Positions 35,941-45,431 of a stretch of 64,000 nt of DNA are shown here, one piece after another. The stretch's first letter is position 1. Every line of letters starts with the position of its first letter. Made by a program: the position numbers and the translations under genes. Source of the stretch: Pseudomonas sp. CFII64. GTDB taxonomy: Bacteria; Pseudomonadota; Gammaproteobacteria; Pseudomonadales; Pseudomonadaceae. The stretch covers positions 102,290-166,289 of the forward strand of contig NZ_ATLO01000036.1 in the NCBI RefSeq assembly GCF_000416235.1. The letters are read 5' to 3'. The notes below the pieces were generated by a model that was not told the DNA's origin, ran no database searches, and worked only from the letters and a program-made list of their open reading frames with translations.

Positions 35941-37776
35941 ATGTGTGGAATCGTTGGTGCCGTCGCGGAACGTAATATCACCGCCATCTTGCTCGAAGGC
36001 CTGAAACGCCTGGAATACCGCGGCTATGACAGCGCCGGTGTCGCTGTCTTCAGCAACGCCGGTGTGCTTGAGCGCCGTCGTCGCTCAGGCAAGGTCAGCG
36101 AGCTGGAGCAGGCCTTGGCCGGAGAGCCGCTGGTAGGCCGTCTTGGCATCGCGCACACCCGTTGGGCGACTCACGGCGCGCCTTGCGAACGCAACGCCCA
36201 CCCCCATTTCTCCGGCGAGGAACTGGCGGTTGTTCACAACGGCATCATCGAAAACCACGAAGCCCTGCGTGAGCGCCTCAAGGGGCTCGGCTATGTGTTC
36301 GTTTCCGATACCGATACCGAAGTCATCGTTCACTTGCTGGCCCACAAGCTCAAGGACACGCCGGACCTGACCGTCGCCCTGAAAGCGGCAGTCAAGGAAC
36401 TGCATGGCGCTTACGGTCTGGCCGTGGTCAGCGCGAAACAACCGGATCGTCTGCTGGCCGCCCGCAGTGGCAGCCCGTTGGTGGTCGGTCTGGGCCTTGG
36501 CGAAAACTTCCTCGCCTCCGACCAGATGGCCCTGCGCCAGGTCACTGACCGCTTCATGTACCTGGAAGAAGGCGACATCGCCGAGATTCGTCGCGACAGC
36601 GTGCAGATCTGGGCCGTCGACGGCCTGCCGGTAGAACGTGAAGTCGTCCAGTACCGTGAAGGTGCGGAAGCTGCTGACAAGGGCGCGTTCCGTCACTTCA
36701 TGCTCAAGGAAATCCACGAGCAGCCAAAAGTTGTGCAACGCACGCTTGAAGGTCGTCTGGGGCAGCAGCAGGTGTTGGTTCAGGCCTTTGGCCCGCAGGC
36801 CGCCGAGTTGTTCGCCAAAGTTCGTAATGTGCAGATCGTCGCCTGTGGCACCAGTTACCACGCCGGTATGGTGGCGCGTTACTGGCTGGAAGGGCTGGCG
36901 GGCATTCCGTGTCAGGTCGAAGTGGCCAGTGAGTTCCGCTATCGCAAGGTCGTGGTCCAGCCGGACACGCTCTTCGTCTCCATCTCCCAGTCCGGCGAAA
37001 CCGCCGATACGCTGGCTGCGCTGCGCAATGCCAAGGAGCTGGGCTTCCTGGCCAGTCTGGCGATCTGCAACGTCAGCATCAGTTCGCTGGTGCGTGAGTC
37101 GGATCTGACCCTGCTGACTCAGGCCGGGCCGGAAATCGGCGTCGCGTCCACCAAAGCCTTCACCACGCAATTGGTCGGCCTGCTGTTGCTGACGCTGTCG
37201 CTGGGCCAGGTGCAGGGTACGTTAGGCGCAGGCGTCGAAGCCGAACTGGTCGAAGAGCTGCGGCGTCTGCCGACTCGTCTGGGTGAAGCGTTGGCCATGG
37301 ATCACACCATCGAGAAAGTGGCCGAGTTGTTTGCCGAGAAGAATCACACGCTGTTCCTCGGTCGTGGCGCGCAATTCCCGGTGGCGATGGAAGGCGCGCT
37401 CAAGCTCAAGGAGATTTCCTACATCCACGCCGAAGCCTACCCGGCTGGCGAGCTCAAGCATGGCCCGTTGGCGCTGGTGGACAGCGACATGCCAGTGGTC
37501 ACCGTTGCGCCAAACAACGAGCTGCTGGAAAAACTCAAATCGAACCTGCAGGAAGTCCGCGCGCGTGGCGGCGAATTGATCGTGTTCGCTGACGAACAAG
37601 CCGGCATGACCAACGGCGAAGGCACCCACGTGATCGCCATGCCGCACATCATCGATGCACTGTCGCCGATCCTCTACACGATCCCGCTGCAACTGCTCTC
37701 GTATTACGTCGCAGTGCTCAAGGGAACGGACGTCGATCAGCCGCGCAACCTGGCCAAGTCGGTGACTGTGGAATAA
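35941..37776 (+). CDS. glmS: Glutamine-fructose-6-phosphate aminotransferase (isomerizing)
   Basis: Makes glucosamine-6-phosphate from fructose-6-phosphate and glutamine, the first step to UDP-GlcNAc. The 611 residues carry an N-terminal nucleophile Cys (M-C-G-I-V-G), the glutaminase motif GYDSAGVAV, two SIS isomerase domains (CGTSYHAGMVARYW; ISQSGETADTLAALR) and the C-terminal terminus DVDQPRNLAKSVTVE. No glmS ribozyme is seen upstream, as expected for this phylum. Confidence 0.99.
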   Translation: MCGIVGAVAERNITAILLEGLKRLEYRGYDSAGVAVFSNAGVLERRRRSGKVSELEQALAGEPLVGRLGIAHTRWATHGAPCERNAHPHFSGEELAVVHNGIIENHEALRERLKGLGYVFVSDTDTEVIVHLLAHKLKDTPDLTVALKAAVKELHGAYGLAVVSAKQPDRLLAARSGSPLVVGLGLGENFLASDQMALRQVTDRFMYLEEGDIAEIRRDSVQIWAVDGLPVEREVVQYREGAEAADKGAFRHFMLKEIHEQPKVVQRTLEGRLGQQQVLVQAFGPQAAELFAKVRNVQIVACGTSYHAGMVARYWLEGLAGIPCQVEVASEFRYRKVVVQPDTLFVSISQSGETADTLAALRNAKELGFLASLAICNVSISSLVRESDLTLLTQAGPEIGVASTKAFTTQLVGLLLLTLSLGQVQGTLGAGVEAELVEELRRLPTRLGEALAMDHTIEKVAELFAEKNHTLFLGRGAQFPVAMEGALKLKEISYIHAEAYPAGELKHGPLALVDSDMPVVTVAPNNELLEKLKSNLQEVRARGGELIVFADEQAGMTNGEGTHVIAMPHIIDALSPILYTIPLQLLSYYVAVLKGTDVDQPRNLAKSVTVE

Positions 37777-37950
37777 GTTATCCACAGCGAGTCATGAATT
37801 TTTGTGCAACCTTTTTTGCGGATTCATCCGTGACGCGCCGTTGACATAGCCGTTAGGTCCCGGCAATATTCGTCGCAATTGCGCCCGATCCTCTGGTGCT
37901 GGCTTAGTCCGGCATTACGTTTGGGCCTTCTTATTTCTGGGACATGGAAG

Positions 37951-38943
37951 TTGCCTGCGTTATCCCCTCCAAAACCGTTCTGTACCTATCCTGATCTGGT
38001 TACGCTGCTGGCCAATCGGGGTATGCAAATCGATGATCCATTGCGTGCTGAGCGTAAGCTTGCGCAGCTGGGTTATTACCGTCTCAGCGGATTCTGGTAT
38101 CCGGCGCGCGAGTTCAAGATGAGCGGCCAGCAGCAGGAATTGTGCGAGGTAACCGGCAAGCCGCTGCGTCTGGACACGTTCCACGCTGCCACCGCTTTCG
38201 ACGCAGCGGTTGGCGTTTACAAGTTCGATAAACAGTTGCGAATGCTCATGCTGGATGCAATCGAACGTCTGGAAGTCCACCTCAAGACCGTCATGGCTCA
38301 CGAGGTCGGGTATCACGACCCCATGGCCTACACCAATGCGAAGTTCGTCCTGCGCAAGTGGACGCAAACCTACACTGATGGTCGCGGCAATCTGCGCAAC
38401 AAGTGGACAGAATGGAGTCAGAAACAGCAGTCGCACATCGTGCGCAGTAGAGAGGATTGCATCCAGTGGCACTTGCGCTCAGGCAAGTCGATCCCTGTTT
38501 GGGTCGCGGTCGAGGCGTGGGACTTCGGTGACCTCTCGGAGTTTTTTGAGCTGCTGAGTCATAAGTATCAGAACCTTATCGTCGCCCGCCTTGGTTTAGA
38601 CAACGCCAGGATACTGAGCCGATGGATGCAGCAGACCAGCCATCTGCGTAACCGATGTGCGCACCATGCGCGCATATGGAATCAGGCGTCTCCCAATCCG
38701 TTGGGGGTTTCTGCTGACCCTTATTTTCAGAAGCTGGGACTGGACCAACAAGCGCTTACGCGGCTGTACGGGTTGGTCGCGGTCATGTGGTTTTTGCTGC
38801 AGAAATTCGCACCAGGCTCGACCTGGATCAACGACGTCGCCGATCTCATCGATACAAAGCCAGATATGCCAGGATGCACTTTCAAGGCGATGGGGTTCCC
38901 GGACGAAACCGGATTTCCTCGCAAGCGGTTCGGGCTTGGCTAG
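37951..38943 (+). CDS. Abi_2 (AbiD/AbiF) family protein, HEPN-like
   Basis: About 330 residues. The block RKLAQLGYYRLSGFWYPARE at the N-terminus and the C-terminal SHLRNRCAHHARIWN are hallmarks of the Abi_2 family, related to lactococcal abortive-infection proteins AbiD/F. RNRCAH fits the HEPN RNase motif R-X4-6-H. The start is uncertain: TTG 37951 (L-P-A-L-S-P-P-K-P-F) agrees with the family's usual N-terminus, while an upstream TTG (37879) would add 24 non-conserved residues. It stands alone after glmS. A phage-defence or toxin-like RNase role is inference. Confidence 0.82.
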   Translation: MPALSPPKPFCTYPDLVTLLANRGMQIDDPLRAERKLAQLGYYRLSGFWYPAREFKMSGQQQELCEVTGKPLRLDTFHAATAFDAAVGVYKFDKQLRMLMLDAIERLEVHLKTVMAHEVGYHDPMAYTNAKFVLRKWTQTYTDGRGNLRNKWTEWSQKQQSHIVRSREDCIQWHLRSGKSIPVWVAVEAWDFGDLSEFFELLSHKYQNLIVARLGLDNARILSRWMQQTSHLRNRCAHHARIWNQASPNPLGVSADPYFQKLGLDQQALTRLYGLVAVMWFLLQKFAPGSTWINDVADLIDTKPDMPGCTFKAMGFPDETGFPRKRFGLG

Positions 38944-38986
38944 TCGCAGGTCAGGCCCGGTTATCCACAGCTACCAGCTTCTACAG

Positions 38987-40420
38987 TCAGGGGTTGTTTA
39001 TGGATAACTTCCCACATTCATCAATCACCCCCGCCAACCGCTCAGCCAGTTCCGCTGCCTGAGCCTCGCTGGTCACGTTGGTAAAACTCATCAACAGCCC
39101 GCGTTGGGCGGGTGAGGTGAGGTGCCAGTCGGACAATGCCTGAACCCCAAGCCCGGCCCGCCTTGCCGCAGCGGCGATGACTTGATCGTTCAGGCCTTCT
39201 TTCAGATCGGCGCACAGGTGCATGCCGCCTAACTGGAGGTTCACCGACAGCTGCATGCCCAGCCTGACGCTCAGTGCCTGGGTCAGCAACATTCGCCGAT
39301 GGGCATAGAGGCTGCGCATCTTTTTCAGATGCCGGGAGAAGTGGCCTTGCTCGATAAAGGTGGCGACGGTGGATTGCCAGAGTTGCGGGCAATGGTTATG
39401 CATGTCGTCGGCCATTTTGCGGAACCGGTTGACCTGCGCCTCGGGCACCACCAGGTACGCAAGGCGCAAGCCGGGCACCAGCACCTTGCTGAAGGTGCCG
39501 CAGTACAAAACCCGGCCGTGTTCGTCCAGGCTCTTGAGCGCTGGAATCGGCCGACCTTTGTAACGGTATTCGCTGTCGTAATCGTCCTCGATGATCCAGC
39601 TGTCCTGGCGATTGGCCCAGTCCAACAGCGCCTGGCGGCGATTCAACGACAGTGAAACGCACAGCGGGCTCTGATGCGTGGGCGTGACCACGGCAAAGCG
39701 TGCATCGGGTGCGCGCTGGATGCCGGCCTCGACTATCAGGCCATCGCTGTCCACCGGCACCGGGACCAGTTGCATGCCCGCTTCGCCGAGAAACTGGTGG
39801 GCCATGAAATAGCCGGGATCTTCGAACCAGCAGTGATCGTCTTTGTGCATCAGGCTGCGGCAGATCAGATCCAGACAGCCGCGATAGCCTGCACAAATGA
39901 AGATCTGTTCCGGCAGGCAATTGATACCCCGCGAAATCCCCAGATACCCCGCCAGCGCGGTGCGCAGCGCCAGATCGCCGTGGCTGTCGGGATAGTTGAG
40001 TGCGTCCAGCCCGCCTTGGCGCAATGTGCGGCTGGCCAGCCGATTCCAGAGTTTGCGCGGAAACGCGTCCAGCGCGGGCATTCCCATCTGCAATGGCAAG
40101 GACGCAGTGCCGGGATGCACGACAGCAGGCTGCGGTTCGCGAGCGGGGCGGGTGGGCGGCGCGCCAGCCACAGCGTCAACCAGTTGCGAAACCACCGTGC
40201 CGGCCGGTCCACGGGCGAGCAGGTAACCTTCGCTGATCAATAGCTGATAAGCGGTTTCTACCGTGCCGCGCGCCAGGTTCAGTTCGGCGGCCAGCGCGCG
40301 CACCGATGGCACTCGATCCCCGGGCTTGAGGTGGCCATCGGCAATGGACTGGCGAAAGCGCAAATAGATCTGCCGATACAGGGGCGCGTCCGGGGTTGTG
40401 TCGGGCAAGGATTTATTCAT
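38987..40420 (-). CDS. MocR/PdxR-type GntR regulator with aminotransferase domain
   Basis: 477 residues from ATG 40420 (M-N-K-S-L-P-D). The N-terminal GntR winged helix is PLYRQIYLRFRQSIADGHLKPGDRVPSVRALA (quoted in part). It is joined to a fold-type-I aminotransferase-like domain with the PLP lysine in GTFSKVL and the conserved EDDYDSEYRY. Such regulators sense PLP or amino compounds. It is divergent from the GNAT-azoR-AhpD-like operon, and the shared interval holds a perfect 9-bp inverted repeat, so that operon is the likely target. Confidence 0.93.
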   Translation of the reverse strand: MNKSLPDTTPDAPLYRQIYLRFRQSIADGHLKPGDRVPSVRALAAELNLARGTVETAYQLLISEGYLLARGPAGTVVSQLVDAVAGAPPTRPAREPQPAVVHPGTASLPLQMGMPALDAFPRKLWNRLASRTLRQGGLDALNYPDSHGDLALRTALAGYLGISRGINCLPEQIFICAGYRGCLDLICRSLMHKDDHCWFEDPGYFMAHQFLGEAGMQLVPVPVDSDGLIVEAGIQRAPDARFAVVTPTHQSPLCVSLSLNRRQALLDWANRQDSWIIEDDYDSEYRYKGRPIPALKSLDEHGRVLYCGTFSKVLVPGLRLAYLVVPEAQVNRFRKMADDMHNHCPQLWQSTVATFIEQGHFSRHLKKMRSLYAHRRMLLTQALSVRLGMQLSVNLQLGGMHLCADLKEGLNDQVIAAAARRAGLGVQALSDWHLTSPAQRGLLMSFTNVTSEAQAAELAERLAGVIDECGKLSINNP

Positions 40421-40422
40421 CG

Positions 40423-40470
40423 CATGGCCTAGTCGTTTTTGCACTTCTTGGCTCTATAGAGTAGGCCATG
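40423..40470. promoter_or_regulatory. Inverted repeat in the MocR / GNAT divergent promoter
   Basis: CATGGCCTA (40423-40431) and TAGGCCATG (40462-40470) are perfect inverted copies, 30 nt apart, in the 90-bp interval between the divergent genes. They are a candidate operator for the adjacent MocR-type protein. Confidence 0.5.
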
Positions 40471-40510
40471 TGGCGCATACAGTGGGCACACATTTGAAGG
40501 AGAACGTGCC

Positions 40511-40969
40511 ATGCAACCCCACATGTTCAGACTGTTGAGTCGCGGCGCCGAGCAGGCGGCAGGCTTCAAGCTCATGCAGCAACTACGCCCGCACTTGAGC
40601 GATCTTGAATCGTTCACGATGCAGCTGGATCGCCAGGCCTATCACGGCTATCGGTTGTGGGGTTTGTGGCAGGGCGATCAGCTGGCCGGATTGATCGGCT
40701 TTCGTGAGCTGGAAAACCTGATCTATGGCCGCTTCATTTACGTCGATGATCTGATCGTCGATCCGGCCATGCGCCAGTCAGGATTGGGCGCGCTGTTGCT
40801 GGATAAAGTCCGCGAAGAAGCCCGACTGCGCGGCTGCGCGCATCTGGTTCTGGACACTGGTCTGCACATGGCGCTGGCACAGCGCTTTTATTATCGCGCC
40901 GGGCTGTTGGCCCGAGGCATGCACTTCGTCCAGCCACTGCAAGCCACCCAGGAGTCAGCCCATGCGTGA
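40511..40969 (+). CDS. GNAT-family N-acetyltransferase
   Basis: 152 residues with the acetyl-CoA-binding motif of GNAT enzymes (YVDDLIVDPAMRQSGLGALLLDKV, quoted by its core RQSGLGALLL) and the following helix. AAGGAG lies 8 nt before the ATG. It overlaps the next gene by 8 nt. The substrate is unknown. Confidence 0.92.
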   Translation: MQPHMFRLLSRGAEQAAGFKLMQQLRPHLSDLESFTMQLDRQAYHGYRLWGLWQGDQLAGLIGFRELENLIYGRFIYVDDLIVDPAMRQSGLGALLLDKVREEARLRGCAHLVLDTGLHMALAQRFYYRAGLLARGMHFVQPLQATQESAHA

Positions 40970-41570
40970 GTTGTTGCTGATCAATGCCAGCCCGCACCGG
41001 GAAACGTCAGCCGGATATGGCCTGGCCATCGAATGGGTCGACTCGCTGCGATCCAGGCACGCGCCCTTCACCCTGACCCAGCGCGACCTGGCCGCCCATC
41101 CGCTGCTGCCTATCAGCGATGCCTACGCCACCGCGTTGACCCAGCGCAATCCTGTCGCCCAACCGGCGCTTGAGTTGTCCGAGCAGTTGATTGGCGAACT
41201 GGAGCGCTGCGACCTGCTGCTGATTGCCACGCCAATGCATAACTTCACTGTGCCCGCCGCGTTGAAGCTGTGGATTGATTACGTGGTGCGCATCGGGCGC
41301 AGCTTCGAAGCCAGGCCTGATGGCAAGGTCGGTCTGCTGCGCGATCGCCCGGTCTACATCATCGTCAGCTCAGGAGGCTTTCATCTCAAGCCGCGTGGAC
41401 AGCAAGCCGATTTCCTCACGCCGTACCTGCTTGAAGTGCTGAAAACCATCGGCCTGTTCGACGTTCACTTCGTCTATTTGGAAGGCATGGTCCTCGGCGA
41501 GGAAGTGAGCCGCGCGGCGTTTATCGCGGCGGCACAACAACTGGCCGGGCATTCTGTGCCAGGCGATTGA
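40962..41570 (+). CDS. FMN-dependent NADH:quinone / azo oxidoreductase-like flavodoxin-fold protein
   Basis: 202 residues of the NAD(P)H-dependent FMN reductase (AzoR/NQO1-like) family. The FMN-phosphate loop is NASPHRETSAG at the start, and the hallmark ATPMHNFTVPAALKLWIDYV (residues about 87-106) and IVSSGG follow. It is co-transcribed with the GNAT gene (8-nt overlap), suggesting both act on a shared toxic or aromatic compound. The physiological substrate is not evident. Confidence 0.9.
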   Translation: MRELLLINASPHRETSAGYGLAIEWVDSLRSRHAPFTLTQRDLAAHPLLPISDAYATALTQRNPVAQPALELSEQLIGELERCDLLLIATPMHNFTVPAALKLWIDYVVRIGRSFEARPDGKVGLLRDRPVYIIVSSGGFHLKPRGQQADFLTPYLLEVLKTIGLFDVHFVYLEGMVLGEEVSRAAFIAAAQQLAGHSVPGD

Positions 41571-41621
41571 AACCCCGATTCAAATCCACCCGCAATTCAT
41601 CCATTCATTCGGGAGTATCCA

Positions 41622-42053
41622 ATGAGCAAGCTTCGTCTTCCATTTTCAGACCTTTCTCCAGAGGCCTATCAAGGTTTGAAGAACACCAGCCACGCCCTGA
41701 GTAAAAGTTCTCTCGGTCAGGCGCTGGTCGAGCTGGTTTACCTGCGCATTTCGCAAATCAACGGCTGCGCGTTTTGCCTGGACATGCATTCCAAGTCATT
41801 GCGCGCTGCTGGTGTATCGCAGCGCAAACTCGACTGCCTGGCCGGCTGGCGTGTCAGCGAACTGTTTGATGCGCGGGAGCAGGCCGCTTTGGCCTGGTCG
41901 GAAGCGCTGACCCATGTTTCCACCCAAGGCGCATCGGACGAGTTGTATGCCGTGCTGAAGGACACATTCAGCGACACCGAGATCTCCGATCTGACCATTG
42001 CCGTTTCGTTGATGAATGCCTTCAATCGATTGGCGGTGGGTATGCGGCTGTAA
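41622..42053 (+). CDS. Carboxymuconolactone decarboxylase / AhpD-like protein
   Basis: 143 residues. The redox motif INGCAFCLDMHSKSLRAAG contains C-A-F-C and a downstream His, typical of AhpD-like peroxidase-associated proteins and not of true carboxymuconolactone decarboxylases. It is 51 nt after the azoR-like gene with GGGAGTATCC before the ATG. It probably completes the operon; a role in oxidative stress is inference. Confidence 0.92.
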   Translation: MSKLRLPFSDLSPEAYQGLKNTSHALSKSSLGQALVELVYLRISQINGCAFCLDMHSKSLRAAGVSQRKLDCLAGWRVSELFDAREQAALAWSEALTHVSTQGASDELYAVLKDTFSDTEISDLTIAVSLMNAFNRLAVGMRL

Positions 42054-42115
42054 GCCAGAACCCCAGATGCCGTAGGATCCTGTGTGCTGGTCGAGAGGGT
42101 TCGTGGCCTCAACGC

Positions 42116-42154
42116 AAAAAAAGCCCGCAATGGTCACGCCATGCGGGCTTTTTG
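42116..42154. terminator. Bidirectional terminator between convergent AhpD-like and acyltransferase genes
   Basis: AAAAAAGCCCGCA ... TGCGGGCTTTTT: an 11-bp or longer stem with A-run and T-run on the two sides and a 12-nt loop. Confidence 0.93.
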
Positions 42155-42170
42155 TTGTTTGGGGGACCGG

Positions 42171-44066
42171 TTATCGGGTGCTGATTTTGCTCAACTCCGG
42201 CATCACAAAGTTTTTCACGATGTACAGCGAGCCTTTTTCGCTCAAATGCCCGGAATCGATTTGCAGCAGGGAGTCGTCTTGCAAGCGCACCAGACAGGAA
42301 TTGGCGACACACAACTTGTCGATCAGCGAGACGAAATCCACCGCTTGCGGATCGATTTGTCGGCGGATCGCCTGGTCAGCGGCCATCACGCTCTGGTCCA
42401 GCGCGGCGTCGGTAATGTGCGATTCATTCAGGCCCCAATGACGATTGGCGATGACGCTGGGCAGTGACGGGTTCCATTGCGGCAACGGACCCAGCAGCAC
42501 AATGTGTTTGACGCCATAGCTTTTGAGCCGCGCGGCGATGTCGCTCCAGCGCGTCTTGTCGTGTTCATCCTTTTGCGCGATGACCACCACGTCCGGCTGC
42601 AGCTTCTGAATGCTTTCCAGGGCCTTTTTGTTGGAGTAGTTGCACGTCACGCGCGGCGGGGTGGCGCGGCCGTTGTCCAGGGTCAGGCTGGGCCGACAAC
42701 TGGCGGAAGCGACCTGATAGAACGGCGTGCCCGCTGGCAGCGACGTTCGAAGCCCCAGGGAAAGCGCCTGGGCATGGGAATCACCCCACAGAAACACGCC
42801 GCCTTCGCCTTGCTTGTGGGTGCAGGACTCGTCGATGCCCGACAACCCGCGCTGGGTGAAGGCCGAAAAGGCATCACACTTGAGCCAGTACGATTCGTAG
42901 AGATTCTTCTGCCGATCCGCATAGTCCTGAACAAAGCGCGCCTTGTCCGAAATGCTCAGGGTGCGCAGTGGTGAGATTGCGCCTTCGGTCGCGCTGACCG
43001 CAGTGGCAGCGGCGAAGACCATGGTGATCAGGCCGCTGGCAGTGGCGAACTTCCAGCTGCGTTTGGGTTTGAGTGTTTTGGCTGGCGATTTTTCGATCAA
43101 TTGATAGGACGCCAGACTCAGCGCAAAGGCGCAGGCGATGCCGAGCAACGCGTTGAACGTGTCGCCCAGATAACCGGCATAACTCATGAACACCACGACC
43201 GGCCAATGCCAGAGATACAGCGAGTAGGAAAGCTTCCCGGTCCATTGCGAGAATGGGTTGCTGGTCATGAACGAATCCTGACGAGCCGAGATAATCACCG
43301 CCAGGGTTCCCAGCACCGGCATCAACGACAGATAACCGGGCCAGACGTCTTTTTCGGAAAGCAGCACAAAACTGGCGAGCATCAGGCCCAGGCCGGTGGC
43401 TTCCAGCAGGCGTTGCGGCAGCGCACGCAGCTTGACCGGAAACACGCAGGCGACGCCGCCGACCAGCAATTCCCACGCCCGGGTAGGCAGCAGGTAAAAC
43501 GCCGGTTCCGGCCACAGAAACGAAGCGACCACGCAGAAACCAAAGCCGAGCAGGCAACCAGCGAGGATCCACCAGCGCAGATGGCGCTGGGCAATGAAGC
43601 GACTCAAGGCCAGCAACGCCAGCGGGTAAATCATGTAGAACTGCCATTCCACCGAGAGCGACCAGGTGTGCAGCAGCCATTTCTCGTGGGCGCCCGCCGT
43701 GAAATACCCGGCTTCAGCCCAATACACGAAGTTGGAGACAAACCCGAGGCTGCCCGCGATGTGTTTACCCAGTTCGCTGTACTCCAGCGGCAGCAGATAA
43801 AACCAGCCCGCCAGCAGCAGCACGAAACACAGCGCCGCCAGCGCCGGAATAATCCGTCTGGCCCGGGACTTGTAGAACGCGATCAGGCTGAAATTACCTT
43901 TGTGCAGGCTGCGCACGATGATTCCGGTGATCAGGTAGCCGGAGATCACGAAGAAAATATCGACGCCCGCAAAGCCGCCCGGCAGCCAGCCGGGGTTGAA
44001 GTGAAACAGCAGCACGGCGATGACCGCGATGGCGCGTAGTCCATTGATGTCTTTTCTGAAGTCCAT
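42171..44066 (-). CDS. Acyltransferase-3 / SGNH-domain polysaccharide O-acetyltransferase (OafA/YrhL type)
   Basis: 631 residues. The N-terminal acyltransferase-3 membrane domain has about ten helices (about 10-370) and begins DFRKDINGLRAIAVIAVLLFHF with the conserved GVDIFFVISGYLI. It is fused to a C-terminal periplasmic SGNH domain with catalytic GDSHAQALS and the final block QIDSGHLSEKG. Such proteins transfer acetyl groups to O-antigen, peptidoglycan or exopolysaccharide. It is the last gene of a three-gene operon, 33 nt after the PslG-like gene, implying it acetylates that polymer. Confidence 0.93.
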   Translation of the reverse strand: MDFRKDINGLRAIAVIAVLLFHFNPGWLPGGFAGVDIFFVISGYLITGIIVRSLHKGNFSLIAFYKSRARRIIPALAALCFVLLLAGWFYLLPLEYSELGKHIAGSLGFVSNFVYWAEAGYFTAGAHEKWLLHTWSLSVEWQFYMIYPLALLALSRFIAQRHLRWWILAGCLLGFGFCVVASFLWPEPAFYLLPTRAWELLVGGVACVFPVKLRALPQRLLEATGLGLMLASFVLLSEKDVWPGYLSLMPVLGTLAVIISARQDSFMTSNPFSQWTGKLSYSLYLWHWPVVVFMSYAGYLGDTFNALLGIACAFALSLASYQLIEKSPAKTLKPKRSWKFATASGLITMVFAAATAVSATEGAISPLRTLSISDKARFVQDYADRQKNLYESYWLKCDAFSAFTQRGLSGIDESCTHKQGEGGVFLWGDSHAQALSLGLRTSLPAGTPFYQVASASCRPSLTLDNGRATPPRVTCNYSNKKALESIQKLQPDVVVIAQKDEHDKTRWSDIAARLKSYGVKHIVLLGPLPQWNPSLPSVIANRHWGLNESHITDAALDQSVMAADQAIRRQIDPQAVDFVSLIDKLCVANSCLVRLQDDSLLQIDSGHLSEKGSLYIVKNFVMPELSKISTR

Positions 44067-44099
44067 GGCGTTTTTTCACGTAGGAGCGAGGAGGCGGGT

Positions 44100-45422
44100 T
44101 CAGGGCGTGGCCACTGTCTCCTCGGGGCTCAGGCTGATGATCTTGGGGAAATGGGTCAGGGTGACCGATACCGAACACCGCTGATCCGCGCACTGCCATT
44201 GCTCGCCCGACAGACTGCCTTTCTCGGGTTCAGCGGTATCGATCAGGCGCACTGCTCCAGTCATGGGCGCGGCGCTGGCAATGTCCTGTTGCAGCGTCGG
44301 GCCGGTGGTCCAGCCGACCACCACGCGCTGCGGGCCTTTGTCGAAATACAGCAGGTAAATGTTGTCCGACTGGCGACTGGCCTGGGCGTCATAGCTGAAG
44401 TCCTTGATCACCGGGGCGATAACTTTCATGACCTGATAGGCCGGTTTGGGTGAAAGGTCTTCGTTGAGCAAGCCGAAGTTGTGTTCCTGATCGGTGCGGT
44501 CGGGGCCATCGTTGACCAGGTCGTACCACCACATGCCCTTGAGATTCGGCAGGCTGCGGGCGAGAAACAGAATCCGCGCCATGTACACCGCCTGAACCGT
44601 CGGCGTGAAGCCGCAATTGCCCTGATGGCTGGGCCAAGCCATTTCCGTGATGTAGATCGGTACATCGCGCCCGGCCTTGGCGCGGATATGCTCCTCATAT
44701 GCACGCATCCAGACCACCCAGGCTTCAGGGTTGGGCTTTACGTTGGGCAAGCAGTGGGCGTAAGGGTGAACCGACAGGCCATCGACCAGATCCAGCATGC
44801 CGGCGTCGATCAGGCGGTCGGCGAATCCGTAATCCATGCCTTCGGGCGTAACCGAGCCGGCGAGGATTTTTGCCGGTGTGCCCTCAACGTTCTGCGTGTT
44901 CTTGCGAATGAGCGGCACCACATCACGCACCAGCGCGGCATAGTCGGCGCTGAGTTGCGGGTCCTTGGGGGCTTCGATGTCCCACTCGTTCCAGATTTCA
45001 TAGAAGGTCACGCGATTGCCCAGCTGGCCGGTCACGTAGTCCACATACCTCAGGAAATCCGCCTTGACCTCGCCGCTGCGCGGTTTGGCGTTGTCATGAA
45101 ACCAGGTGCTGTAGTCGAGGATCGTCAGCCGGCTCAGGCCCAGACTCTGGGCGTCGGTCAGGTAAGTACGCCACGAGGGCACGATGCGCAGTTCGTTGGC
45201 GTTGGGCGCTGCGGTGGACCAATGCGCGTCGTCCTTGACCGAAGCGATGCCGGCATCGGCCGCCAGTTGCAGGGCTGGCCGCGACGGCGTCGGGTAATTC
45301 ATCAGGTGCGTACCAATGCCGAGAATGAACGGCTCTGGCGCGGTTTCCTGCGCCTTGGCCAAACCGCCACTCAGGCAGCCGACACATAACAGGCTTGCGG
45401 CAAGACGTTGACAGACCTTCAT
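44100..45422 (-). CDS. PslG-like periplasmic glycoside hydrolase (GH39 / clan A)
   Basis: 440 residues from ATG 45422. A signal peptide is visible (MKVCQRLAASLLCVGCLSGG, cleaved near LAKAQE). A TIM-barrel follows, with a probable acid/base Glu in YEIWNEWD and a nucleophile Glu in YITEMAWPS. The start FILGIGTHLMNYP and the segment LKGMWWYDLVNDG recall P. aeruginosa PslG, the endoglycosidase of the Psl matrix. It lies directly after the Wzy-like gene (stop and start about 10 nt apart). The exact substrate is unknown. Confidence 0.82.
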   Translation of the reverse strand: MKVCQRLAASLLCVGCLSGGLAKAQETAPEPFILGIGTHLMNYPTPSRPALQLAADAGIASVKDDAHWSTAAPNANELRIVPSWRTYLTDAQSLGLSRLTILDYSTWFHDNAKPRSGEVKADFLRYVDYVTGQLGNRVTFYEIWNEWDIEAPKDPQLSADYAALVRDVVPLIRKNTQNVEGTPAKILAGSVTPEGMDYGFADRLIDAGMLDLVDGLSVHPYAHCLPNVKPNPEAWVVWMRAYEEHIRAKAGRDVPIYITEMAWPSHQGNCGFTPTVQAVYMARILFLARSLPNLKGMWWYDLVNDGPDRTDQEHNFGLLNEDLSPKPAYQVMKVIAPVIKDFSYDAQASRQSDNIYLLYFDKGPQRVVVGWTTGPTLQQDIASAAPMTGAVRLIDTAEPEKGSLSGEQWQCADQRCSVSVTLTHFPKIISLSPEETVATP

Positions 45423-45431
45423 GCTCACCAC

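Noticed and set aside
37777..37950. Tn7 insertion after glmS
   Set aside because: The 3' end of glmS can serve as attTn7, but no Tn7 ends or tns genes are present.
41622..42053. True carboxymuconolactone decarboxylase of aromatic catabolism
   Set aside because: The C-x-x-C redox motif and lack of catabolic neighbours point to an AhpD-like protein.
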